Positions 38,697 to 50,825 of a DNA stretch of 64,000 nucleotides are shown piece after piece. How positions within the stretch are numbered: position 1 is the first letter of the stretch; each line of letters opens with the position of its first letter. The translations under genes were made by a program, and so were the position numbers. Location of the stretch: contig NC_089438.1 in assembly GCF_026210795.1 (NCBI RefSeq), positions 434,001-498,000 of the forward strand. The letters are read 5' to 3'. The notes below the pieces were generated by a model. That model was not told the DNA's origin. It did no database searches and worked only from the letters and a program-made list of their open reading frames with translations. This DNA is from Rhizophagus irregularis (lineage: Eukaryota > Glomeromycota > Glomeromycetes > Glomerales > Glomeraceae).

Positions 38697-38930
38697 TTAA
38701 CAAAGGTGAGTTATTGTGTTCAATTGAGCTTTAATTGCAATGAAGGCTTTTTTACGATTTAGTTCATGGGTCTGTTCACGTATATATATGTCTAAGGTTT
38801 TCCAAATATATTTATTTGTCGGGATTCTTTGTGAGTCTAGATGAAATCTGGTATATGTGCCTGAGTAAGCGTGGATGAGCGTTCTGATATCAGCCCAGTA
38901 ATTCAATAACTCATTTATCTGAGTGATCAT
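38697..38930 (-). pseudogene. Unrecognised coding-like fragment, 77 residues
   Basis: The translation has balanced composition (for example HLDSQRIPTNKYIWKTLD) unlike random AT-rich frames here, so it is probably real coding sequence or a remnant. No domain is recognised. It is isolated in spacer DNA; a fragment of a transposon ORF or a lost gene is likely. Confidence 0.3.
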
Positions 38931-40415
38931 AGGATAACCTCTCTTTTATTTCTATTTATAGATCATTATCAATTATTTAATTACCTTCAAGTTATTGTCG
39001 TCAAGACCATTGTCATCAAGACCTTTTAAGATTTTTAAAATTTTTTGACTTCATTATTAAATAAAGAAATAAAATTAAATTATATTAATATTTACAAATT
39101 TATTATTTTTTTTTTTTAAAAGATCATAACATGTAACTTTTGGATGAAATTTAAAAATTAGTTGACTTCACATTATTAAATGAAGAAATAAAATTATTTA
39201 CAAAATTATTATTTTTCTTTTTTAAAAAATCAATATAACGCGTAACTTTCGGATGATTTTCAAATACTTAATATGATTTTAAAAAAATATCTCAAATAGA
39301 ATGTTGATATAATTATTACAAAATGGTATTTTATTACTTGATATTAGTAACATTAATGGCGAATAACTTTGTTCCTTCATCACGATCAGCATATTGTACA
39401 ATAACGGTAGTTCTTTAAATTATGCAGGGTTTATAATTGTTTAGATACTTGTCTTTGATATGTTAACTAACGACATTATTTCAAATATGTAAAAAAGTTC
39501 AAGATGAATTTTGTTATGCCATTATTATTTAATATACTGAATTCCTTAATATTTGATATAAATTGACTCGCCTCTATTTAAAAAATTTTATACATTAATT
39601 TTTTTTTTTTGAAAATAATAAATACATAAATTCATCGAATAAAAATAAATATCAAGTGTTGAAGTGTTGAAACATTTTCTATAATTTGTTTAAGTTATAC
39701 ACATAAAAAATTACCATGCAACTATTTAACTTGTAATCGCGATCATGGTTTTAACCGTTTGGGAGTAAAAATTCGGAATTTTTTTATATACCGAACCCCA
39801 AAGTTTTTTGAAAGTTCGGTATACCAAGAAAATCACGTAATTAATAGCCCAATTTCGGTCAGAATTAAGATGGTTTTAACATCAATTAATTTAGGCAAAA
39901 ATTAGGTAGTTCTAATTTTGGCCGAAATTAACTAATTTCAGGCAAAATTAGAAAATCATGTGACTGAGTGAAAATTTTTTAATAAATGGTAAATCAATAA
40001 AAGTTCGGTATACGTTATATAAAGTTTATATGATGTTCAGTATATCTAGATGTTTTAAATATGATTATGAAGACGGTTTTAAAAAAAAGTTCGGTTAATC
40101 ATGAAAGTTCGTTATATCGTTTGTTTGTTATATCGAGATCATCTTGCGGAATCTACTATAATTGATATGAGCACTCAGCTGACTGAATATTTTGCTTTTT
40201 GCTTTTTTACTTATTAGGTTTGGCTGTCATAATTAATAAAAAATTTTTTATTGGCTAAATATTAAAATGTACTAAAGTATAAAATATCGCAGCGAGACAT
40301 AAAAGTACAAAAATGTAATGTAACCAAATAAATCATACTTTTGAATGAATGAATGATATATTAGGCAGTATGGCACAAGTAGATGATTAAACATTTCCTA
40401 ATATAGTATGAACCG
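38931..40415. other. AT-rich spacer
   Basis: Contains short tandemly related pieces near 39050-39260 (AAATAAAGAAATAAAATTA). Between 39760 and 40145 several GTTCGGTATA(C/T) words in both orientations suggest a decayed inverted-repeat element. A phrase at 39330-39380 resembles kelch tail coding (LLLDISN), so this may also be kelch debris. Confidence 0.4.
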
Positions 40416-40427
40416 CATTTCTTTATT

Positions 40428-42249
40428 TTTTTTTTTTTTTTTTAACCAAACTTTATTAATATTATAACAATTATTGAAACACAATTTGTTATAATTTAGA
40501 CATAATATATCTCATAATAAAGTATCTATCTACAAACTAGTCTAAAATACTATAATTTAATGCATACTTAGAACTTCTAAATTTAACTAAATTATGATAC
40601 GACCATAAATCAGAAATATCTAAACTAAACCATAAATTTTTCCTATGCTCCATATTTGCCAGGTAACTACCCAGCCATCTTTGTGACACATCATATATAA
40701 ATTGATTTCTATGTTTACTATTTGACCCTATAGATGGTAAAGAAGATGTCTCTAATTTACAATTCTTTTTCACTATCCTAGAGATACCGACACTTCGTTC
40801 CCATTTATTAACCTCCTTACACCTTTCTACCCAAATAACATCTCTCGCTAATATATGTATGTCTCGAACAAACCCTTTAATTGCTGTTGTAAAAATTGGA
40901 TCACTAATATTTAAATATAGACGTGAATTAATCATACCTTTAATTGCTTCATGAAAAATTCTACCATTAAATATTGAATATGACCGATCATTTAAAATTT
41001 GTAAAAGTCTTGCATAATAATTGAAATCCAATCTAAAATTCTGATTATCCAATTTTTCTTTAAGAATTTCAAAAGCTTGATTAATAATTTGTATAATCGA
41101 TGTTTCATTTTCTTTACAAATCCATAAATGCGTCCATGACTCCATCATGAATTGACATCTTACACATTTGCCACTTCTGTAAACTTCAGGATTTCTTTTA
41201 TTCAACAGAGTCATTGTAGGTAAAATTTCAAGAAAATTTTTTAATTTGTATGCCACCGTCTTGTTATTAGAATCTGTGATGTCACCTTTATATTCTTCCA
41301 TTATTATCATATAAGAATTTTTCCAATCAATCTGCGCGTCCAAAATATTAACTCTTAAAGTCCTACTAACATCTAATGACAGCCAAGCCGCTTTATAATA
41401 TCTTTGATTAAATTCTTTCATAAAATCTCTTGGTGCTTCTTTGATTAACTCTCTTCTCCAATATAAATTATATTCCCATGACATGTCTTCCGGAATATTC
41501 AAATATGTTATTAAACTACCCTCCGTCTCTCTTAATGCTAATTTACTCAAACTATCAGCCATTTCATTGCCTAAATCACCAGAATGTCCTTTAATCTTAT
41601 ATACACTTATATTTAAATCTAGATATTTAACCACATATCTTACCCACTTCCAAATACCACTAAATTTAACATTCCAAATTCTTCTCGTTGACCATATACC
41701 ATTTTTAACCTCCACTAGCTTATCCCATAAATCTTTTACTATTTTACTATCTGTAATAATTTTAACACTACTACCCTTATTTACAATCATTAACGCTGCT
41801 ACTATCGCAACCAATTCTAATTCCCAAACCTCATAATTTCCTTTTATTTTTAAACGACCTTTACTTAAAATCTTATCCCCATTAAAAATCACCCAACCTA
41901 TACCATTAACATACTCTTTTTTACTACCATCAGTATAAATTTTTAAATCACTTTGATTTACGTCAACTAAATCTAAATATTCCTTTTCTAATAACCTAAA
42001 ACCTTGTCCTCCAACAAAACACTTTTCTATAAGCTTAAATCTATTATCAAACTCAATTAAATCATCATACTCTCTACCAATATAAATTTCATTAAATTTT
42101 TTCCAAGAGTCCCTTAATATCACATTATTATTATACAAATCATAAACTTCACTAATTAACTCATAACACGCAAAAACTTCTCTTTGATCATTTTTCATTA
42201 GTTTATCTTCTAATTCTTTGAACCACCTTGGTATTTTGCCTTTACTACA
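40428..42249 (-). mobile_element. 5'-truncated LINE retrotransposon copy
   Basis: On the minus strand the copy ends in a poly(A) tail (T-run 40428-40443 on plus). A perfect 12-bp direct repeat CATTTCTTTATT flanks it (40416-40427 and 42250-42261), showing target-primed insertion. Only the C-terminal part of the LINE protein remains: the RNase H domain and a CCHC zinc knuckle; the endonuclease and reverse transcriptase are absent. Confidence 0.88.
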
Positions 42250-42252
42250 CAT
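40537..42252 (-). CDS. LINE C-terminal fragment: RNase H type 1 plus zinc knuckle
   Basis: The 571-residue open frame has an RNase H fold with Asp108 (YTDGSK), Glu146, Asp168 (ITDSK) and Asp233 in GHSGDLGNEMAD, so the four metal-binding acids and the active-site His appear intact. Residues near 360-377 give C-x2-C-x8-H-x3-C (CVRC to WIC), a knuckle common at LINE C-termini. In a complete element this domain removes RNA from RNA-DNA hybrids during reverse transcription. The initiating ATG (42252-42250) belongs to the host target-site duplication, not the LINE, so the clean start is an accident of insertion. Expression would depend on host sequence upstream. There are no frameshifts, implying a young insertion. 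Confidence 0.8.
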   Translation of the reverse strand: MCSKGKIPRWFKELEDKLMKNDQREVFACYELISEVYDLYNNNVILRDSWKKFNEIYIGREYDDLIEFDNRFKLIEKCFVGGQGFRLLEKEYLDLVDVNQSDLKIYTDGSKKEYVNGIGWVIFNGDKILSKGRLKIKGNYEVWELELVAIVAALMIVNKGSSVKIITDSKIVKDLWDKLVEVKNGIWSTRRIWNVKFSGIWKWVRYVVKYLDLNISVYKIKGHSGDLGNEMADSLSKLALRETEGSLITYLNIPEDMSWEYNLYWRRELIKEAPRDFMKEFNQRYYKAAWLSLDVSRTLRVNILDAQIDWKNSYMIIMEEYKGDITDSNNKTVAYKLKNFLEILPTMTLLNKRNPEVYRSGKCVRCQFMMESWTHLWICKENETSIIQIINQAFEILKEKLDNQNFRLDFNYYARLLQILNDRSYSIFNGRIFHEAIKGMINSRLYLNISDPIFTTAIKGFVRDIHILARDVIWVERCKEVNKWERSVGISRIVKKNCKLETSSLPSIGSNSKHRNQFIYDVSQRWLGSYLANMEHRKNLWFSLDISDLWSYHNLVKFRSSKYALNYSILD

Positions 42253-42885
42253 TTCTTTATTAATTATTTGCCTAAATTACAAAGGACTACAATAACAAAC
42301 AAAAGAAGATGTGTAACCGTAATCTTTTATTTGATACGATCTTATTAATTTTCATTAAACTTTATCAATAACTTCTAAATATGTTAGTCTAACGATATAT
42401 ATATATATATATATATATTTTCGATTTTAATTTAGAAAAGCACTTTATTCACTTGAAAATTATTTTTTTAATTAATAAGTATATATAATGTTACGAAGGA
42501 GTTTAATGTATATTACATTATGGTTTTTATTTCAATTATTAATTGAAATAAATTGCCAAAGGACACCTTATAATTCGAAACGGCGGGGACATACCGCAAC
42601 GTTTATTGATAATAAATTATATATTTTGGGTGGTTCCGAGAATGGTGACGCTGGAAAAGATTTTTTTTATATCGATTTTTCTGTCTCAAAATTTAATAGC
42701 GAAAGATTTATCAAACATTAATACTGTTCCAGAACATACGTTTGCTACATCTGTGAAAGGTGGTGCAAATAATAATACGCTATTCTTATACGGAGCCTTT
42801 TTTATAGATTTGGTTTATACCTTTGATCCACAAACCAATTTATGGAATATTCCAAAGATAATTGGTGATACTTATCGTAGAGAGC

Positions 42886-43980
42886 TAGTGCCTCGACCCG
42901 TATCCGGATCAATCCGGATTGATCCGGATTTTTTTTTTTCGGATATCCGGATTTTCACGGTTTTCATCCGGATTATAAACCGGATGAAAAATATCCGGTT
43001 TGACCCGGAATCCGGATGAAATTTTTATTATTTTTTTTTTTATTAATAATAATTTTGCTGATCCATAAAGATCTATATCTAAATGATATTATGGCTAATT
43101 ATTTTTGCGCCTAATACCAATTTTTTTATTAAAATTTATTAAATTTATATTTGTTATTAAACTTTTTAATACAGTAAGTTTAAGAAGATTTTTCAATTAT
43201 AATTTATTTATTGAAGTTTGTATCAGATTTGTTTATTTAAATTTATACATTAACAAATAACAAATAATTTTAGATTTCACATTCAAACGTTCAAAAGAAA
43301 AAAACTTTATATTATTTTTGTTACAACAAAATAATAATTATTGTTTTAAAATGAAAAATTGTTCAATATTATAAATTTATATAATTATAACAACTTTTTT
43401 TAAAATTAAAACTAGTGTTATGTAATTTGATTCAAATGATTCTTTAATTTTTGAAAGAAGAAACAAATCCTTAAAAAATTGCCTTACTAACCCAACACAT
43501 CTATTTATAGTAATCTTTAGCTGTATATAAAAATATCTTGTTTAAAATTTCATAATTAGTTAATTTACAAAGAAATGTTAAACAATAGTCTGAGACAATG
43601 CTGAAATAATATGAAATTGTTTTAAAGAAAAGTATTTAATGAAATTGGAATTATGTAAATTTCGTGGTCTTGGATAATTTTGGCCAAATTTGTAATTCTG
43701 GCCGAAATTAACATCACGTGACACCGGGAAAATAGTTTAGCCACCGGGCAAAAAATTTTTTATCGGCTGGCATGAAAATTTAATGTTACACAATTTGTAA
43801 TTCTGGCCGGCGTTATGAATTCTGGCCAGAATTATTGCCGATCATTTGTAAATCCAATCCGGTTTCCGGTTTCTATCCGGATTATCTGATCCGGATTCAA
43901 AATCCGGGTCAATCCGGATATAATCCGGATTTTTTTTTTGTGTAATCCGGATGACGGTTTTCATCCGGGTCGAAGCACTA
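42886..43980. mobile_element. 1095-bp hAT-type MITE inside a kelch exon
   Basis: Terminal repeats TAGTGCCTCGACCCG and CGGGTCGAAGCACTA (one mismatch) are flanked by perfect 8-bp duplications TAGAGAGC (42878-42885 and 43981-43988). Both subterminal 130-base regions are full of ATCCGGAT words, as in the element at 35150-35462. Removing it with one duplication restores an open kelch frame across the junction. No transposase is encoded. Confidence 0.9.
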
Positions 43981-45299
43981 TAGAGAGCACCCTTTGACTG
44001 GAATTACAGACAACAAGGGCAAAATGTATTTATGGGGTGGATTGGATATTCGTATGAATGCTATTAGTGATATGCTTATTTTAGATACAGTAAATCTTGT
44101 TTGGAGTAAAGGAAGTTTTGCACCAATTATGAGTATGAGATATGCTGCCGTTTTATTGCCCGATAATATATTGGTAAGCAATTCATTTTACAATTTTTAT
44201 GATTCAAATATTACTTATTATGATGTATGTCATTTATATTCTTGTTCTATTATTTAGATTTACTAGGTTTACAGGTATATAATATTTTTACAATAATTTA
44301 AGGTTAAAACGTTGAGATTTACGTTTTATTTCAAAAAAACGTCAGCATTTTTTATTTCTTTGTTATAAACCTTTAGAACATAGAATTTTTATACAGAAAT
44401 ATTTCGGTTCAACTAATTAAACTATTTATTTGTACAGGTCTATATATATGATACAATAGATGATGATTGGAATATAAAGGTAGATTAATAAAATCATCAA
44501 CTAAATAAATATAAACGAAATTATTGCTTATTACTGTATATATTATTTAAATATAGTCAACTTCAGGAACAATACCTTCTTACAAAAGCGGTTTTACCGC
44601 TGTTCTTGGTATGTATTTCAAACAAAAATATCATCATATTATTCAGCATTAAGAACTAAATTAATTTATTTTAACAGGATTAGACGGTCAAAGGGTAATC
44701 ATTTATGGAGGTTATAGGGATGATGTTACTAAAACTCCTAAACCTGTGGATTCACCACTCTATGAATTAAAATTAATAAATTTTGAATGGCGTATTCCAA
44801 AAACATCTGGGCAAACTTTAGCATTCCGTTATGGTCATGTAGCAAATGTAATTGACAAATATATGGTTATTTCATTTGGTAAATATATTTACGAACCACT
44901 ATTTAAATTAACTGATATGAATTTTAACCAAAATTTAATTATTTTAATAGGAGAAAGTTATAACCGTTCAATTGAAAATGATATTTTATTGCTTGATATT
45001 AGTAATGTCAATGAGTATATATGGACGAACGAATTTAACAACTTACCACCAAATAACATTATTGGTGCAATTATAGGATCTTTGCTTGGTTGTTTGTTAT
45101 TGTCCTTTGTAATAGGTTTTATTAAATACAGACGAGATAAAAATAGAAGTAAAGATGATAATGATCAAGCCGAAAATAATGTTCATAATTACGGACAAGA
45201 AATAGTGCAACCACTCAAAAATGAAAAGATTTTTAATCATGGACAAGAAATAGTAGAACTACCCAATAATGACCATATTTTTAATCATGGACAAGAAAT

Positions 45300-45370
45300 A
45301 GTAGAATTAACCAATAATGACCATATTTTTAATCATAGTAAAGAAATAGTACAACCGCATACTCCAGAGC
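45300..45370 (+). repeat. End of the NHGQEIVE tail repeat in kelch copy 2
   Basis: Within 45180-45370 the cytoplasmic tail has four 51- to 54-base repeats encoding (N/Y)HGQEIVE-like units with NNDHIF spacers. Copy 1 keeps degraded versions at 37300-37490. Confidence 0.6.
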
Positions 45371-45525
45371 CAGTAATCAATAATAATTACAATCATGAAC
45401 AGGAATCAACTCAAATTGTTTATGATAAAAAGTTATCATTACAATATGTACAAAAACTTGAACAAGAGCTTCAAGATTTGAAACAAATGATTTTACAAAA
45501 TAATAATCAATCCACTAAAAATTAA

Positions 45526-45920
45526 GTATTATTTATATTAATAATAAGTATAATTTAAAAAATTAAGAAATTAATTACTTTTTAATAATTGTATGTTCTA
45601 ATATAATTATTTATTCTGTTCATTTTCACTTTCAATTTCTTTAGTCATCATGTACTGTTTTCTTATTTAGCTATTTCTTTGCTCTTTAAGACAATTTAAG
45701 AAATTGAGCTTCAGATTTTATCTTTACTACTACTTATGAAGCCATTTAAAATGTTTGAAAATAAATAAAATGAATTATTAACCAGATTATATTAATTCTG
45801 GCTAATTTATAATTATAATTTCTTATTAAATATAACCATTTAAATTTTTAACAAATTAATATACCATACAAGAAAATAATGTTATTTAGTTAAAATAATT
45901 CTCTGATTCGAAAGAAAACT
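45526..45920. other. Spacer between kelch copy 2 and kinase relic (convergent ends)
   Basis: From about 45610 the sequence resembles 7960-8330 downstream of the intact kinase (shared words such as AATTCTCTGATTCGAAAG), so the duplicated block extends beyond the coding region. Confidence 0.5.
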
Positions 45921-47580
45921 TCATTCAATATTATTTTGATCATCTTGATTCATTTCATTAAGATCTATAAAATAAATAAATAAATATATATATATATGAA
46001 TAAAGCATCAATAAAATAAACCACTAAAGAATAAATATCTTACCTGATTCATCTAATTGGCAATCAAAACCTTCTGAAACTATAAATCGATTAAATTAAT
46101 ATTAATAGAATATTAATTATATAAATTACCAATAAATATAATTACTTACATAATGTTGATTGAATAGCACCTGTTAGAAAATATACAAATAATTAGCAAC
46201 ATAAATAATTTTTCATTAAAAAGTAATTAAATTAAATTACCTAAATTTACTGGTTCTGGAAGATTTTTGAAATTTAAAAGTCTACTAGTATAGATTGCTT
46301 GTGGATGTGTTTGAATGTTATTAGATCTTTTTTCACTTGTTCTGTTTAATTTGATTTTATAATCATATTCATCATCAAAATCACTCAATTGCCCAAGTTT
46401 TTGATATAATTCTTTAGCAGTTGGTCTATTTTCTGCTTTAGCATCCCAACATTTAGTAATCAAATCTGCAAGTAATTTTGGTGTATATTTAAAAGTATTT
46501 GGTCTAAGTCCTTTACATATTTTAATAGCTAAAGCATGATTATGAGGAATTTTATTATAAGGAGTTTCTTCAGATATATATTCATTCATCATTATTCCAA
46601 ATGAATAAATATCACATGCTTTTGTATATTGATATCCACGTAAAACTTCTGGTGCCATATAAGGTAATACTCCATAAATTCCTTTTTGTTTAACTGATTG
46701 CTTTTCATTATTTGCTGGTTGACATATTCCTAAATCACTTATATATGGAGTACACAGACTGTATAAATATTACCTGAGTGAAAGTCTTTGTGAACCTTTC
46801 CAGAATTATGAATATCAAGAAGCCCGCTTGCAATGCCTTTAAGGTCTCTAATTTTTAAAGAATATTTTAGACCATTATTCAGATAGTAGTTTCTCAAATT
46901 TCCACTATTACAATATTCTAAAACCATTATATAATCCTTAGTATTTGGCTCTTGGGTTATTCCATGGCATTTAATAATGAACCAAAGACAAATCTGAAGA
47001 TAAGATTTAATCTAACAAAAATATTGAAAAGTGGTAAGCTTTTAATAAATACATAAATAATGCATAAATAAAAAATTTTTGAATAAATTGCATTTCTTAT
47101 TTTAATTATTTCCTCATCCAAAAATTCTGTACTTATACAAAAAGAATTATCCAAAATTTTAATGCAACTTTTGTATTACCAAACCTCTTCCATTTTTGAT
47201 TTTCAATATCCCAATATTCAATATATCGTTCAGGCCATACAGCTGAATATATTTTACCAAATCCACCTCTGGTAATATAAGTAATATCCTTAAAATTTTC
47301 AAAAGGTATCATCCATTCAAAATAATTTTTACAGTGCACAGCATTAAGTTGTAATTGTTGAATAAATTTATCAATATCTTTATTTCCACTAGTCCAATTT
47401 TTAAAGTTATCCACAGATCTTTTAGAATTACAAGGTTGACACCATAGAAATCCTGTGCCAGGTTCATTACATTCTCCACATATTCCATATACTTGTTTTC
47501 TTTTTTCTAAGTCATTCATATAAACTGTTTTTTCATCTGCCTCTTCTATTAATTCAGTAGTTGATTTTGATGTTAAATTA
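45921..47580 (-). pseudogene. Frameshifted duplicate of the CxxC protein kinase
   Basis: It aligns to the kinase at 8336-10130 over exons 2-6, with the same small 3' exons at 46170-46150, 46079-46044 and 45964-45921. The CGEC/CQPC module, RGGFGKIY glycine loop, HKDFHSGN and APE are still readable. A 1-bp deletion near 47150 (in the codons after VALK) and a rearranged segment near 46750 that brings a TAA break the frame. The first exon is not found; upstream of 47545 the sequence diverges. Parts could be mis-annotated as three small proteins. It is most likely a pseudogene, unless the lesions are assembly errors. Confidence 0.8.
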
Positions 47581-47603
47581 AAAACATTTTATAACTCAAT
47601 TTT

Positions 47604-47937
47604 ATGGAAAATATTTTAATAGTTAGTCTTTTTATTATTTCACTGTATATCTTAATTTTCGTAAATTTGAATCGTTGGTTAAATAAATTGTCAATGAAGT
47701 CTATTTTGTGTTATTTTTCTCAAAATTCTTTTATTGTACGCACTTCTGATTTTTTTGATAAAAGAGCAAGATGGTTTGCTCATCATATTCTTCTCAAAGA
47801 TTGTAATAACTTCGAAGTTTGAGCGATTAAAAATAACAAATTCAGTTATTATTGAAACGCAAATTTATGACTATAATGTGAGAATAATCAGATTAAACAA
47901 AATCAGATTTTTTAAATTTTACAAGAAATATAAATAA
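47604..47937 (+). pseudogene. Unrecognised coding-like relic at the start of E2 unit 1
   Basis: A 72-residue frame begins with a hydrophobic segment (NILIVSLFIISLYILIF) and continues to RARWFAHHILLKD. A related, more decayed stretch occurs at 56815-57060 before E2 copy 3 (shared words GTTAAATAAATTGTCAATG and GATAAAGAACGAGATG). It is therefore part of the duplicated block, but no family can be named. Confidence 0.3.
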
Positions 47938-48855
47938 AATTCCAAATTTTATATCAAATTAATTTGATATAAAAATTCGCTATTTTGGTGTTTCAACTCG
48001 ATATTTATTAAAGAAATTTTTTTTTTAGAACATTTAATAAAATAATTTTGTGAATTTTAAAAATTTGAGGGATTCCTATTTTTGGAAAAGTGTCAATATT
48101 TTTAGTTATACTCATCTGTAACAGCGAACGGTGGATAATTTGCCAAAGAACTTCCTTTTAGATTCATTAAAATTAAACATCAAAAATCGAATGTAATTTG
48201 AGGATGATCTCTTTCAATATTAGTAAGCAACATTTTTTTAGGAAATGTAATTGTTGAATCAGTCCGTCTACATTTTATGCTAGTATTATGTAAAAAATTA
48301 ATTACTATTTTTTAATTAAGCTGTTTCTCTATACTCAAATGATTTATTTCCCTTTGATACCATTCCTTGCGAATTACTGTACTGCAGAGTGCAGATAACC
48401 CGAGTAATACAAAATACCTGGTTTAAATATTGTACAATAAATACCTTGGTACAACTTCCATCCTGAGAGTACCATAAAAAAATTAATTATTCAAAAATTT
48501 TAAATTTGATTTGTAGTAACTATTAATTATGGTGTATTTTAAGTGGGTACCCATAAAAGGGTGATGTCTTGTACAATGTGGTATGGTATCTCGAAAATGG
48601 GGCGCAGCATCAAAGACGAGTGATATATAATTTAGTTGTATGTAAAAAATAACTAAATTAAAATGAAATGATACTAATTATAAAAAGTTAAAATTCATAT
48701 GATCATCACATTTAAAAGCAGGAAAATTCCTTTTTAGGATTAATTAAAAATGATACTCGTAACATTGAGAATATATACCAAATGAAGCTTTTAAAGATAA
48801 CCTTATTTTTTATTTTTTATTTTTTATTTTATTCTTTTTTTTTCTGACGAACGAA
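47938..48855. other. 5' region of E2 copy 1
   Basis: Homologous to 51930-52785 and partly to 57640-58496, including an ACAGCGAACGG word and an AACTTCCATCCTGA word. A stretch of about 55 bases at 48252-48305 is inverted relative to copy 2 (52169-52221). Confidence 0.5.
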
Positions 48856-49693
<838 letters not shown>

Positions 49694-50513
49694 TATACAC
49701 TAGTAATTACAATTATATAATATTTTATTTTATTTGCCTTTTAATATCTAATTTTTATTATCTAAACTACATGTTCCACTAGTGTAATTATTTGATCACT
49801 TATAAACCGAATAAATATTTTGCCTGCTGGTAGTACTTAAATATCTGTATTTTGAAGTTTTAAGTTTTATAAATTAATTAAATCTTATATTATATATGTT
49901 CTATATAACTATTTTTGTTTGACATGAACCATTGTGAAATTGTTCTTTTAAAATAAAATTAATTATATTCGTTAAAAAAATACAAACATTCTATTAAAAG
50001 TAAATATATTTTTAATGATAAAATGGTAACGTTGCTTCACAAAGATCGTCTTGTACAGTAATATTCGAAAGAATCGATTGGTCGAGCTTTGAAACATCAA
50101 ATTAAAATTTATGTAATTCGAATTTGAATCAAGTTTTTAAGTCATCCAATTTTTTTACTTCGATAAGTTTAATGTATTTGGAATAAATTTTACGATTTTA
50201 ATAATATCATATTGGATAAAAATTTAAATGACATATTTCGGTTTATTGTTATAATTTAATTACGTTTTGAATTTCCTTTCTATAAATTCAGAACACTAAT
50301 TAAGTAAGTATATAATAGATGTCACTGATAGGTTTTAGACGACGCAAGAGTATTGCATAATTCATTTTACGTAGCAGTGAAATATTTTTAACTAAAATCG
50401 TCGGATTAATATTCTTTTTATCAATTATTAGTATTTTTTTTTTTTTAATAATTATTAGTACTTCTTACTAAACGAAATAAAGGCGTAAAAAAAGAATTTT
50501 TTGGATTGAAAAT
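49694..50513. other. Spacer after E2 copy 1
   Basis: Homologous to the DNA after E2 copy 2 (53651-54400), for example around TTGCTTCACAAAGATCG. Copy 2 carries about 110 extra bases at 54010-54125. No gene recognised. Confidence 0.5.
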
Positions 50514-50825
50514 ATGACCGCAGCATCAAGGACAATAAATGATTTGCAAGAATGTTTTAGTGAAAAAAAATTATTTGAAATTGTTAGTAGTAAATATTCA
50601 CCTAAATACTTTTTTAAATTAGTATTAGTTTATAATTCATATAATCCAAGATCAGAATTACTTCCAGAAGAATCAGAATCATTTTTTATAAGTTGAAAAA
50701 ATCGTGTACCACAAAAACAACTTACTTTTATTATTGTTAGTGATAAAAATCCGTTATATGCTCATGATGAAAATAAGAAAATAATTGAAAAATATACTAA
50801 ATTGGGTATTATTGAATTTTCATAA
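50514..50825 (+). pseudogene. C-terminal fragment of an F-box-like repeat-rich protein
   Basis: The translation KKLFEIVSSKYSP...LLPEESESFFIS, then a TGA, then KNRVPQKQLTFIIVSD and IIEKYTKLGIIEFS, resembles the C-terminal end of a large F-box/LRR-like family that I associate with Rhizophagus (from memory, no search run). The TGA stands where a Trp codon (TGG) is expected. A related block at 55869-56110 has the same stop. The upstream part of the gene is missing here. Confidence 0.5.

Larger units (their letters stand above)
42488..45525 (+). pseudogene. Kelch-repeat single-pass membrane protein, copy 2, disrupted by a MITE
   Basis: Coding pieces are 42488-42885, 43981-44173, 44438-44479, 44557-44608, 44678-44878 and 44951-45525, with GT-AG introns between the last five. 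They give a signal peptide, kelch strands (HTATFIDNKLYILGG, GKMYLWGG, GQRVIIYGG, RYGHVANVIDKYMVISFG), one membrane helix (IIGAIIGSLLGCLLLSFVIGF), a cytoplasmic tail with NHGQEIVE repeats and a terminal coiled coil. Such a protein would sit in the plasma membrane as a sugar-binding or receptor-like protein (inference). Two lesions are visible: a loss of about 11 bp near 42686 relative to copy 1, and a 1095-bp hAT MITE inside the first exon. The last intron (44879-44950) is 72 bp and open, so it could be retained without harm. Confidence 0.8.

Noticed and set aside
41441-41836. Plus-strand frame opposite the LINE protein
   Set aside because: Antisense shadow of the RNase H region.
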